From Eutrigla gurnardus (taxonomy: Eukaryota > Chordata > Actinopteri > Perciformes > Triglidae), in contig OY741271.1 of NCBI GenBank assembly GCA_963514095.1, positions 2,371,520-2,435,519 of the forward strand: 64,000 nucleotides of DNA, in the 5' to 3' direction. The notes beneath the pieces were generated by a model. It made no database searches, was not told the origin of the DNA, and saw only the letters and a program-made list of their open reading frames with translations. The position numbers were made by a program, and so were the translations under genes. This document shows, piece after piece, positions 20,981 through 32,800 of this stretch (its first letter is position 1; each line of letters starts with the position of its first letter).

Positions 20981-21917
20981 TTATTGTAAGTCGCTTTGGA
21001 CAAAAGTGTCTGCTAAATGACCTAAATGTAAAATGTAAATGTACTGGAAACATTCCTCAGAGAGTTTGGTCCATATTGACATGATAGCATCACGCAGTTG
21101 CTGCAGATTTGTCGGCTGCACATTCATGATGCGAATCTCCCGTTCCACCACATCCCAAAGGTGCTCTATTGGATTGAGATCTGGTGACTGTGGAGGCCAT
21201 TTGAGTACAATGAACTCATTGTCATGTTCAAGAAACCAGTCTGAGATGAGCAACAATACTCAGGTAGGCTGTGGCGTTGACATGATGCTTAATTGGTACT
21301 AATGGGCCCCAAGTGTGCCAAGAAAATATCCCCCACACCATTACACCACCACCAGCCTGAACCGTTGATACAAGGCAGGATGGATCCATGCTTTCATGTC
21401 GACGCCAAATTCTGACCCTACCATCCGAATGTTGCAGCAGAAATCAAGACTCATCAGACCAGGCAACATTTTTCCAATCTTCTATTGTCCAATTTTGGTG
21501 AGCCTGTGCGAATTGTAGCCTCAGTTTCCTGTTCTTAGCTGACAGGAGTGGCACCCGGTGTGGTCTTCTGCTGCTGTAGCCCATCCGCCTCAAAGTTCGA
21601 CGTCTTGTGCGTTCAGAGATGCTCTTCTGCATACCTCGGTTGTAACGAGTGGTTATTTGAGTTACTGTTGCCTTTCTATCAGCTCGAACCAGTCTGGCCA
21701 TTCTCCTCTGACCTCTGGCATCAACAAGGCATTTGCGCCCACAGAACTGCCGCTCACTGGATATTTTCTCTTTTTCTGACCATTCTCTGTAAACCCTAGA
21801 GATGGTTGTGCGTGAAAATCCCAGCAGATCAGCAGTTTCTGAAATACTCAGACCAGCCCGTCTGGCACCAACAACCATGCCACGTTCAAAGTCACTTAAA
21901 TCACCTTTCTTCCCCAT
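20981..21917 (-). pseudogene. Tc1-family transposase, inactivated
   Basis: It starts MGKKGDLSDFERGMVVGARR at 21917, with a helix-turn-helix (LSISETADLLGFSRTTISRV) and the first catalytic Asp in AWSDES. A TGA then follows at 21444-21446, where an Arg codon CGA would fit CpG decay. Downstream, the GPIST region is followed almost directly by ISDWFLEHDNEF, so the block that should carry the second catalytic Asp (QQDNAPCH-type) is missing. The Glu is retained in SPDLNPIEHLWDV. The final residues (to PTRY) lie at 17740-17813, beyond the L2 insertion. Dead by nonsense, deletion and insertion. Confidence 0.9.
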
Positions 21918-22064
21918 TCTGATGCTCGGTTGGAACTGCAGCAGATCGTCTTGACCATGTCTACATGCCTAAATGCATTGAGTTGCTGCCATGTGATTGG
22001 CTGATTAGAAATTTGCGTTAACGAGCAGTTGGACAGGTGTACCTAATAAAGTGGCCGGTGAGTG

Positions 22065-23682
22065 TATATTTAGGGCCACAGGGCAATCGCACCGAGCACT
22101 GTAGGACAAATTATATATCAAAATGTGCGGTTTGATCGGGGTCGGTGTGCTATTACTTTTCTCAATGGAATAGGAATTTTTCACGACGTAATTCGCGAAA
22201 AACTGTGCAAAATTTTGCATTGAAGTGAATGGGACAAGCCAAAAAAAAATTAGCGAAAAAGAGCAATCGTTCTTCTTCTTCTATGCCTTCTGCTCAGGCA
22301 TACTTTCACCTAGAAACTCCATTTAAACTTTAAACAGTAGACACAAGTCTTGTGTATTGATGTATTAATCCACGTTTCAATAGGTCATATTGTTTTTGAT
22401 CAATCACTGTTCAATGACCATGATCGTTTTGGGAGAAATTATGAGATTATAATGGGTGTGTATTGCACGGAAAATTCCGTGCTAGAGTGCGTGACATCAT
22501 CGGTCAAGGTGGGAGAGAACCCCCAAAAAGTTCAGATTGTTTTCTCTTTCCAAACTCCTCCCGGCCACAATTTACACTCTACACACATGATATTTTCCAA
22601 TTTTGTAGACAAACTTGTCCTGTCTCTCACAATGTGCTCAAAAAAATCTGAGAGATTTACAGAATTTGAATTAGCAGCCTCTAAGTGTGGCCATGTCTGT
22701 CTTTTCTCCTCATTGACTCCAATACAACATTTTCTGAGAGAAGCAGAGAGAGGACCCCTGTTTTAAACTTGCAACTCCAAAATATTTACTGCAGAAACAC
22801 CAAAATCATATCAAATCGTTCGGGAAATCCTTACAGCGATGAAGGTATGTTTTTTTTGCTGATAGTACCTACGGTTTTGTCAGAAACAGCCCAAACGTGA
22901 GACCAGTGCAGAAGGAGAAAATGACTTTGTTTCTCCACGTTTCTGTCTCCCTCAGCCTGGTCAAGTTGCCACAGTAGTTCATTACCTTTATTTGTCGGTG
23001 TAAGCTATTTTTAGCTGCTCAGAGCTACGCTACGGAGGCTAATGGGATTTCCTAGTTTCCCTCATCAAACTCATCAAATACACAATCCAACAACTCCAAA
23101 ATGCTTTCGTGGACAAGTTGTGACCTGCACATTCACCACGCTATGTGATAATAATGTAACGTTACGAGACGAAGCCGTTTCAGAGGTAAATTCATGCAAA
23201 ACCGCTGATGCGCGTTGCCTTCAGAGACAGTTTTTCAGCAAGCAGTCTCTGTATTTGCCTCTGAAACAAACTGAAATCTCTTAAGAATCTCATCATAATG
23301 TTTACACACTCCAGAAGTAGCCCCCATGGAAATTTTCTACTTTTCTTGATGACCCATTTTCATACCATATTTTCCATTTAATTCATTACTATATTATGGT
23401 ATGATTTATGATTATTTTTTACTTTTTTTACACTCACAATGTGCAGTACAAATATGATGTGTTTATACTGTGACAAGCAGTTAAGTGACTATATAGAATA
23501 TTTTAAGAGTGATTATTATATCTTATTTTTTTGGCTGTATAATTGTGACATCTGTTATTTTCACTGTGCTGGCCGTCCTCTTGTGTCTTACAATTATTAA
23601 ACAATAAAAATGAAAATGGTGTTAGATGATGATGAACATCTTTCTCCCAGTAGGAACAGAGGAAGAGGTGATCGGAGGATCA

Positions 23683-23684
<2 letters not shown>
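22065..23684. other. Unassigned flank, probably old interspersed repeat
   Basis: No gene is recognised. The first 250 bp (GGGCAATCGCACCGAGCAC, then TTTTGCATTGAAGTGAATGGG) has the look of a fish interspersed repeat but I cannot name it. A small palindrome GCACGGAAAATTCCGTGC lies near 22465. Several short open frames (22350-22766, 22685-22900, 23042-23284) show no domain. Confidence 0.4.

Positions 23685-23729
<45 letters not shown>
23685..23729. repeat. (CA)n microsatellite
   Basis: About 22 uninterrupted CA units. Confidence 0.98.
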
Positions 23730-23730
<1 letters not shown>

Positions 23731-24413
23731 ACAAAACTGTAGCATTTGTAGAGATTTTACATAAAGGAAGGATGAATTTCACGGAAAACCAGTATCATTT
23801 TTAATAATTACACATATTTACAAAGATGCAGTGAAGCAAAAATTAAGCAAATCCACCCCGAATTATTTTAGAACAAAAATCAGAGAGGGAGTTCATTGAT
23901 TTCAGATAAAGACCCTCTGTCCTCAGGTGTTTGGGGGGTCTGTAAAGTGGTTTGAAGGACTCCCAGTTCATCGTTGTTCCCTCCAGAAAGCAAACAAATG
24001 ATGCCAATCAAATGTGCAAATAGATCAAGAAAACATGGCGTTAATGAAATGCAGCAAAAGAGATGGGGGGGGGGGGGGGGGGGGGGGGGTGCCGGGCGCA
24101 GCTGCTTGAAGTGTGTGTGTCATTGTGGTGGACTAATCGGTGAGCGTGCACTGTTTCATTATCTCTCCTCTCTCTATCTGCCTGTAAAGACCTTCCAGCT
24201 AACTGACTCAGGATCAGCTAATTAATCCCATTATGGGGTTTTCAAATTAGCTGGAGTCACATTTCATCAGCTCAATCTATGCCAAAAGAGAGACTTCTTC
24301 TGCTCCGAAGTCACAGAGAGAGTGACACAGGGCGTGGAATGTGGAGGCCACGCCTCCTATCTTCTGGGCCACGCCCCTTTCTTCAGAGGCCACGGCTCCT
24401 ACATGTGGTTCAA
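23730..24413. other. Unassigned sequence with a 25-30 nt G run
   Basis: No gene seen. A near-pure G tract occupies about 24065-24090. The rest is mixed sequence. Confidence 0.5.
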
Positions 24414-24795
24414 ACATCCATCCATCCATTGTCTACCGCTTATCCTGTATTTAGGGTCGCGGGGGGGCTGGAGCCAATCCCAGCTGTCGTTGGGCGAAGG
24501 CAGGGTACACCCTGGACAGGACGCCAGTCTATCGCAGGGCCGACATGTAGAGACAAACAACCATTCACACTCACATTCACACCTATGGGCAATTTAGAGT
24601 CACCAATGAACCTATCCCCATCCTGCATGTCTTTGGACTGTGGGAGGAAGCCGGAGAACCCGGAGAGAACCCACGCTTACACGGGGAGAACATGCAAACT
24701 CCACACAGAAGGAACCCGGGCCGACCCGGGAATCGAACCCAGGACCCTCTTGCTGTGAGGCGAGAGTGCTACCCACTACACCACCGTGCAGCCCG
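24414..24795 (-). mobile_element. LINE 3'-end repeat (RTE/Expander-like), copy 1
   Basis: Read on the minus strand, it starts with a GGGCTGCACGGTGGTGTAGTGG-like head and ends in sequence leading to GGATGGATGG (CATCCATCCATC at 24414 on plus). The core words GGACTGTGGGAGGAAGCC and GGGAGAACATGCAAACTCC are very common in fish genomes and are usually assigned to the 3' end of an RTE-type LINE. Two related copies lie at 29064-29470 and 33990-34378, all in the same orientation. The family name is from memory and not checked. Confidence 0.75.
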
Positions 24796-25321
24796 TGGTT
24801 CAAACATGTCGCTTGGAAAAGTCTCCTGATTCATGTCACCAAATTATTTTAAAGAAGAAGAATCTGATCATTTGATGCCAACATCGTCATGGATATATTT
24901 CATGGCCGTTACTCCTGCTCGTACTCCGCCAGCTGTCTCCGGTCCACATGGTCAGAGTTTGTGGATTTAGGGCCACGTAGACTTGGACAGGTGTGAAAGT
25001 AGAGGGTCATTTTTAAACTGGACCCTGTTTTCACATGTGTTTGTGTCTAAGTGACTAATGGAGACTAACATATTTGAAATCGGTCCAGTATTGAGGACTG
25101 TGATGTCATCGTATCGGACAACTAACAGGATGTGATGTCATCATCGTGACATAGGGACTTAATGAGACCAGATCAAGTCAAAGGGAGTCAAGGTTGACGG
25201 TGATGCCTATACACGTTTACATGTTGCAGCCCGTTTAGCAGCTCAAACCTGGACCAAGTAGACCTGGAGAGGTGTCAGTCACCTGTACACGTCTATCGGA
25301 CAACATAGTCTACGTGCTCTT
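24796..25321. other. Unassigned sequence
   Basis: No coding or repeat structure that I can name. It precedes the 9-bp minisatellite. Confidence 0.4.
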
Positions 25322-25690
25322 TGTGGTCTGCATGGTCTTCGTGGTCTACAAGGTCTTCTTGGTCAACATGGTCTGTGTAGTCTACATAGTCCTCATGGTC
25401 TGCGTGGTCTACATGGTATTTGTGGTCTACATGGTCTGCGTGGTCGACATGGTCTTTATGTTCTACATGGTCTGTGTGGTCTGCATGGTCTTTGTGGTCT
25501 ACATGGTCTGTGTGGTCTACATGGTCTTTATGTTCTACATGGTCTGCGTGGTCTACATGGTCTGCATGGTCTACATGGTCTGCTTGGTCTACATGGTCTG
25601 TTTGGTCTACATGGTCTCTGTGGTCTACACGGTCATATGGTCTGCGTGGTCTACATGGTCTGCGTGGTCTACATGGTCTTCGTGGGCTGC
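25322..25690. repeat. 9-bp minisatellite (GGTCTACAT/GGTCTGCGT)
   Basis: About 40 imperfect units of nine bases. Because nine is a multiple of three, several frames are open and give artificial peptides (WSTWSAWS or VYMVCVVYM). These are repeat artefacts, not genes. Confidence 0.95.
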
Positions 25691-26792
25691 GTATTTTGAG
25701 CCCACGGAGGCTGGACTCTGAACTGGGACTCAGCTAGTCTCTCTGTGTCGGCTCAGCGGTGTGATGAAACACCTTCTCGGATTCCCTTTAGAAATATATT
25801 AAAATATGAAGTAATTTCATTGGATGTTGTACCGCTGTGCGTCGTCCCCCTGGACCCGGGTCCACCGACGCCAGCACCAGGTGGTCTCATGGGGTCTTGG
25901 AGCAGCTGCAGACGTCACACAGCTTGTGGAGGAGAACCTGAGCCTGAAACACGCCGGAGCAACAAGCCCCGCCTCCTGATGTCATCACTTTATACAAGTC
26001 AAGCTTCACACTGGAGTCACATCTGATGTTGGCGTCTTTCTACACCGATGCTTTCATTGATTGATTGATCCAGTCTGGATTCAGGACTGAGGCCCGACGA
26101 TCTTTGAGGCACTTCTTAAAATGAAAGGTATCACCTGGTAAGCATTAACCACTGTGAAAATCCTACAAGATGACAAAAAGAAACCTTTGTCGTTACGATG
26201 AAAAGGTGCCACTTGCATCGAAAAAAATCATCGTCGCCTACATTATTATACACAATAATTACTTATTCTTTTCCTTTGTCATTGTCTTTGTACATTCTTG
26301 TTTTGTGCCCCCCCCCCCCCAAGATAGAAAACAAATCAACAAAGTGCACATAAAATCTCAAGTTCCTCAGCAGAACTGTCATATTGATCCAGGGATGTGA
26401 GACGGTGGAGATGTGATCGTGATGGAGGCACAGAATGAAACCACGAAGCTGGCTGTGATGACGGACGTTCAGAGGAGAATGGGATGAAGCTGATGGAGAG
26501 AAAGAAAACGGGGAAGACAACAACATGTCAGGGAATGTTCTAGAAGTCCAGATCCTGGTTTGCCTCGGAGATCCCAAGAAAAGAAGAGTTTGGTTTCCCA
26601 ACAAAACCAGCTGAACGGTCCAGGACGGAAACGTTCCTCCAAGCCACTCTGCCTCGTTAACAAGTTCCAGAGAGCCAGTCTGTCCTCCCTGTGGTCCTCC
26701 ACTCTTCCTCCCCCTTATCATCACCTCTCAGAATTGCGAGGCAGCAGCGTGGACAGACCGTAGGTGGGCGAAGGAGGAAGCTGCTCTCCCCT
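25691..26792 (-). other. Probable prkcz 3' UTR and downstream flank
   Basis: Directly downstream (minus strand) of the prkcz stop at 26793. The 3' UTR must start here, but I see no canonical AATAAA that can be placed confidently. A C run of about ten bases sits at 26309-26319. Open frames in this stretch have no recognisable domain. Confidence 0.45.
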
Positions 26793-26877
26793 TCATACAG
26801 ACTCTTCTGTGGATAGCAGGGGGTTGATGTATTCAAATCCCTCAAACTCTGACTGGTCTATTCTCTTGATGACGTCC
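26793..26877 (-). CDS. prkcz: prkcz last coding exon (C-terminal tail and stop)
   Basis: The acceptor CTCTCCTCAG precedes 26877. The exon starts with the third base of a codon (phase 2) and reads DVIKRIDQSEFEGFEYINP then LLSTEESV and TGA (26793-26795). FEGFEYI is the hydrophobic motif in which Glu replaces the phosphorylated Ser/Thr, as in atypical PKCs. The ESV end could bind a PDZ domain (inference). One Leu fewer than the mammalian sequence before STEESV. Confidence 0.97.
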
Positions 26878-29800
26878 CTGAGGAGAGAGAGAGAGAGAGA
26901 GTTAGAGATCAGTAGACCTGCACACAGACTCGGACTGGTACCTAGACCCACGTGATCTCTAAAGTATAGTGAGTTTGGAAAGGTGGAACTACTTTGTGTT
27001 TTTACTGCAAAGACAACAGAGACCCAAGACCCGGGGCTGGACCACGTCAGGTCTGCATCATCATCAGAGAGAAGGTGGTCCATGATGAGAAGCTCTGCAT
27101 CAGATAATTTGGTTGGAGTAGTGTTTATGTAAAACGTAGATGGCTAGATGCCGTTATGATGATTGGTGGTAAAAATCCAAGATGGCAACGGAAAAACCGT
27201 AGTCCACAAATCAACTGGTGACATCACCATGACGACGCCTGCTTCGACAGTCTGAAAGCTGGACGCCTTTCTTTAACGGTGGCTGGGACCAAAAATTTGG
27301 TGGGTTCCTGCTCCTGCTGGAAACCACCTGATGGGTAAATGTTTCTTCATTAGCACCGCTCAGAATAAATCCTTAAAAGCCTGTAAAATGGCATCTGTCA
27401 GTACACAATGTCAAGTGAGACAGAGAGAACATGGTGCAGACTCATCAGGGATGAACTCACACTGATGGCTGTTCCCTCAGAGCGCTGCTTCCATTAACAA
27501 AAAGGCCTAATCACAGGTAAACGGAGCGCAGAGTCGCTGCTCGGTAAAAATAAACTCTTCAGTGGGGGTCAGTGCCGGTGTGGAGCAGGTAGCAGGTCCC
27601 ACCCGCATGGAGCACAGGGACGAGTCAATGAAATGCAACAGTGTCTTTCTTTAAGTAGGCAGAGCAGAACTCTGATGAAGCCATGGTTCTCCTCCGTGTG
27701 ATCGGCGAGCTCCTTGCCGTAGGAGGAGGTCAACCAGTGATACAAACATCAGATTTAGAAAATGGTCCTTTTCTATTTTGGAGTTTCTGAGAAGAGGCAC
27801 AAAGAAAAACCACCAAGAGGGACACACAAAGCAGAGGAGAGGGTTTGGGAGGAGACCAACACAAACATGTGTTCAACGAACCTAAATGTTGCCTTGTTCC
27901 CAGAATCAGAGAGAGGGAGGAGAGGAGAGGGGAGAGGAGGGAGGACAGGGGAGAGGAGGGTGAACAGAGGAGAGGAGAGGGGAGAGGAGGACAGGAGAGG
28001 GGAGAGGAGGACAGGAGAGAGGACAGGGGAGAGGAGGGAGGACAGGAGGGAGGAGGGACGAGAGGAGGGAGGACAGGGGAGAGGAGGGGGGGCTAGAGGA
28101 CTAGAACCAGGCCCTGTTAGTACTTCTAGTGTGACTGACTCGGCTGGAATGACTGCAGCTCAGCTGATCATGTAAACAGACTTATTAGTTCAGATCATCA
28201 GAGAAGAGTCGCCCCCTGATGGCCAGCAGAGAAAGTGCAGTTTTACTTTTCAGAACCGGAGGTTAGAACCAAGTCGTTTTGATGTGTTCGTTTCATTTTG
28301 TTGTCATTTTAATCCAAACTCTGACGTTGAAAACGAACCAAGTGGTTTTGTTGCCTAAACAAATCTATGTATTTGTGTAGCGTAATTTGTTTTGTTGAAT
28401 GCTTTTCTGGGCTGAAGCTGCCATTTTTTAAGACAGGGAGCTGGCAAAGAATAACTACCCCCCCCCCCCCCCCCATGGTGGCAAGGGACCCCAGCAAATC
28501 TGGCTTTAAATGTTGCAATGTAACTCTCTAACATGGAGGAATTACCCTCCTCTCTCTCTACACGGTTCTCACTTCTCTTTCTTCTCATGCCAAGCCCATC
28601 ACGAGTGGGAGAGAGGGGAGACTGAAGAGGAGGGAGGGGGGAGGGCTGTGGAGATAAAGTGCGAGACAAAGAGACGAGGCATGAGTCTTCTTTTGATGTG
28701 CCATGGTGTTTGATGCCAGGTCCCTCCCCCCCCACAGTTGCCTCCCTAAAACTCTGTCACAGACTGTCTCAAACGAGCTGGATGAGCCTCGGAGACGTCT
28801 CCGACCCTTAATGAGCTCCGAGGCTGGTTTGAAGTTGGGTGTGAGCAGCAGAGGTGTACACCATGTTCAAACCGTGCCACGCTAGCTACCCAATAACATC
28901 TGTCATGGGTGCAGTGCATGATGGGCATTTAATAAGGCTCCAATTAACACGGGGGCTCTTGTTGCTCCACACCCCGCGGCGTCACCACTGATTCACTTAT
29001 TGCTGTTCCAAAGTTCCACCAAGGCGTCCTCGAGTGCAACCACTCTGAACCGCTGCTGGATAAACCATCCATCCATCCATCCATCCATTTTCTACCGCTT
29101 ATCCTGTATTTAGAGTCACGGGGGGGGGGGCTGGAGCCGATCCCAGCTATCATTGGGCGAAGGCAGGGTTCACCTGGACAGGACGCCAGTCTATCGCAGG
29201 GCCGACATGTAGAGACAAACAACCATTCACGCTCACATTCACACCTACGGGCAATTTAGAGTCATCAATTAACCTATCCCCATGCATGTCTTTGGACTGT
29301 GGGAGGAAGCCGGAGAACCCGGAGAGAACCCACGCTAACACGGGGAGAACATGCAAACTCCACACAGAAGGAACCCGGGCCGAACCCGGGCCTACCCTAC
29401 CCGGGAATCAAACCCAGGACCCTCTTGCTGTGAGGCGAGAGTGCTACCCACTACACCACCGTGCAGCCCCTGGATAAACCAATAATGGAAAATTATGTTA
29501 CTGTAAATAATATAGGCCCAAGGCTTGATTTACTCAAGCGTATCATGGCCTAGGCCTTTATTGGAAGGAGGCCAGAATTAGAGACAGGCCCCTATTTCTA
29601 TTTGAGCAACACGGACTACCAGTAGAATGAATAAAAACGAGATTTTGTGTCTATTTGAACCTATAAAATACTAGGTGCTCCGCAGCTGCCATATTACGGT
29701 AAACAACATTTGCCGCTTGCCAGTATTGCACGCTTGGTGGGCTGCCACTAGGAGGATGATTGACAGGCGCTCTCCTTCATACAATCACACGCACACTTCA

Positions 29801-32800
29801 TGGCTGCACCTGATTGGACGATCGCTTTCACAGCTGTCCTGTCTGCTCCCGGATTTCAAACCGACCAACATGGTGGCTCGTTTGGAAGCGTTCTCTTATT
29901 TTACGACAATAGTTCACCGAAATGTGTTTCTGAAAACATTTTATGCGAGAAATAAGCTATGCAGTCTTTATTTTAGATCGACAACGGTCAGTTTAAAAGA
30001 TTTTCGAGAGCTTGCGGGAGGCGGCGGCGCTCTGTCTCCGTCCCTCAACTCTGGAGTGTGAGGCTGTACTCACGCGTCGTCTGGTGTTAGCTGCACTGGC
30101 TCATTAGTGAACTGTGTGTCGAAGTTTTCGAGACCGTAGTCATCAGTGATTTGAGGTTTGAAGGGCGGCGTCATCTCTTTCTTCTCCAGCTGAGGAAACA
30201 TAAAAACACAAGAATGTGTTAGAACAACAGTTCTTACTCCATAATGGAGTCGGACACCATGTAGAAAACATCACATGCTCTAAATGAAAACTTCCTGGAG
30301 TTGCAGGCCAATGATTTTTCTGCTGCTTTGATCAAAATAGAAACGAAGCTTTGAGAACTGTTCGCTGGCATTTGAAAGCACTGCAGGAAGTAAATAACTC
30401 TGCCTTATCAAACTAAAGGTCATAACCGTTGCTGCTTTAAAATCCTCCATTGTGTCTTATTTGGTTATTTCAGTATTATGTGAGGAATTACTGAAAGCAA
30501 AAAAACAAAACTCATTGACCTTGGAATGCAGTGTCTGCCTCTTATTATTATTATTTTATTATTATTATATATCGTACATTATTCATTTTCAATATGACAG
30601 AAGTATCTAATCTTGTTTTCTTATTGTCCACAAATTCAATTAAAAATGACCAAAACCAATGAAGTTAATGTTACATCTTCCCTTTCTAGCAGTGCAAGTC
30701 AGAAAACCTGCCATACTCATGAGGTGAGAAGTCAACCAGCTCTATTCAGCTGCATGATGAGACGGCATTAGCTGGATCACAGGTAGGACAGGTAGGACCT
30801 GCTGCCTGTCTGAATGCACCTGTAGGTGACCATATGCTCCTTTTTTGTAAACGGATGCTTAGTTACTGTAATAGATAGTGAGCTAGCTAGCTAGCCGGCG
30901 TGCTATCAACCCAGAATGAGCAGGGGATCACCATTTATTCCACAGCTCTTGTGTTTTGAAAAAGGATAAAAAGGGAAGTAATCTTCCAAACTGCATACCA
31001 AGTATCTGTGTCATGTTGTCCTTCCAGCAGGTTCCTGTTGGGCCCAAGTCTGGGTGCTATGTTCAGGTTGGTTTTTAGTGGGTGAAGTACACACATCATC
31101 ACCATGAACACACACATCATCACCATAAACACACACATTGTTGTTTATTCAGACCAATGCCACATTCACCACCCTGCTGCCAGAAGCTTTATTTCTGGAG
31201 GTGAACCGGGACACAAATACACCGTTCAGTACAGTGTCACATATAGTTTAACAGATCCACTGAGCTGCATTAACCAGCTAACCGGTTAACCAGGCTAACC
31301 AGCCATCCAGTTAGCCATGGGGTTCCCCTCCCCCATCTGCCCACAGGCCATGTCACTCTCTTACCCCTTTTCCACCGAGGCATTTTGAGGGCCGGTTCGG
31401 AGCCGGTGCCCAATCGCGAACCAGTTCTTCCTGTTTCCACAGACAAAGAGCCGGCTCTCGGCCAGGAAAACTGGTTCCCGAGCGGCCCCAACTCCTTGCT
31501 GGGCTGGAACCGGCCCCGGAGAAGGTCTTGCTTACGTTAGGGGCTGGGGGCGGGGTTAACGCTCGAGGCAACGGGGGAAAATACGCCGCTGCAGAGTTTT
31601 ACTAACGTTACTGTTCCCGGTAAGTTTCACTTTTAAAATGTTTCACCTCGTTGCAAACCAACGACACATTTCTGTTTAGTTTACCAAGCTAGTGATTACG
31701 TGTGTAACAGCAGCAACTAGTGGCTTTGCTTCCTCGGGTAATGTAAGCTGACCGGCTAGCTAGCCAGCTAGCGTGATATTGCTAACAACAACGTTAGCAT
31801 GCCACTTTCTGACTGCCGTTGGCTCACTAAACGTTACCAACTACCAACGTGACTTAACATCTGTGTTCGCAGCGTCGTGGACACGTTTGTGATTAAACCG
31901 CTGTTCTCTCGTTTGTGTTTGTAGAGCTGTCGGACATCGACGATATTGAACGGAGGTCCAACCTGCAGATGACTAAACATCAAACACTCCGATCTATTGA
32001 TCACACACTGTTCTACACTTTAAAACATTTTGTGATTTTAGTATTTTGTGTATTTTATTGTTATTGTATTATTTGCCAAAATAAACACTTTTTCTGAAGA
32101 GACATGTCTGCTATGCTTAAAATGAGCGCTGCGGGGAAACCTCAGACGTATACAGTGACGTAATGACGTGGCTCTCTGGGCTCTCTAGCCGGTGGAAACG
32201 CAAACAGGTTCTCAAATGGTTCACAAGTTGAACCAACTGCGAACCAGCACGGGCACCGGCCCGGTTCCTGAACTAGGTTCGCGTTGGTGGAAAAGGGGTA
32301 TCAGTGACACGTACCTATGAACTCCAGATTCAATTGTGATTGGTCAACTGCAGTACCTGCTTCCTACTGAGCTGACCAACTGGGAGTGTACCTCTGACTG
32401 AGAAGTCGTCCTGAGCTCACAGGTCTCCGCACCAAGCCCTACAAGAAACGGCTAAAGAGACCCAGCTCACCTGGTCTCCCCCTTTCAAAACACAGGGCCC
32501 TAGTTTCGTGGCGCAGCGCAGGGTGCCGCAGGGTGGCGGAGCCGGCGTAATGCAAGTTTCGACCAGTGAAGCCTTGCGCACGGGCAGTTTGGTGGATCGC
32601 CTGCACCAAGATGGGTGTGGCGGCGCAGCAGGGGGAGGCGTCACAGATTAAGCTTGGTGCAGCGGAAGTTTCTTGGCAAAAAGCCTCGCCGAGACTGTGG
32701 CGAAAGCCTGCCAGCTCCAACCTGGTCTACTCTTGGCGTAAGGCGAATTACAGCTGGCGGAGTGGCAGTTTGGCTGACCGGCGCGCAGTGCGCACACGTC

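Larger units (their letters stand above)
17814..21040 (+). mobile_element. L2-type LINE fragment inserted in Tc1 element
   Basis: A 5'-truncated LINE flanked by a 7-bp duplication GTACTGG (17807-17813 and 21041-21047). Its coding part is the C-terminal third of ORF2. The 3' end is TTGTAAGTCGCTTTGGACAA, then GTGTCTGCTAAATGACC and short (AAATGT)n repeats, a standard fish L2 tail. The LTR at 18716-20896 interrupts its 3' UTR. Confidence 0.92.
17708..22064 (-). mobile_element. Tc1-like transposon split by an L2 insertion
   Basis: The ends CACTCACCGGCCACTATTAGG (17708 on) and its inverse ending GGCCGGTGAGTG (22064) are flanked by TA (17706-17707 and 22065-22066). The transposase is on the minus strand at the right side, and its last codons lie at the left side next to the left TIR. 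A 3227-bp L2 (17814-21040) sits between, with GTACTGG duplicated. Without the insert the element is about 1.1 kb. The left TIR lacks a few bases relative to the right one. Confidence 0.93.
26878..30073 (-). other. prkcz intron (3.2 kb)
   Basis: It contains a (GA)n run next to the acceptor (26882-26901), the purine minisatellite 27907-28092, a C run at 28458-28474, a purine-rich stretch at 28605-28650 and the LINE-tail repeat 29064-29470. No other gene is seen. Confidence 0.8.

Noticed and set aside
24279..24758. 159-codon open frame over the LINE-tail repeat
   Set aside because: The frame follows a high-copy repeat in antisense; similar frames appear in the other copies and have no coding signature.
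25272..25737. Trp/Ser-rich and Val/Met-rich open frames
   Set aside because: Artefacts of the 9-bp minisatellite; no start context or domain.
27762..28175. Arg/Glu/Gly-rich open frames
   Set aside because: Compositional result of the purine minisatellite.
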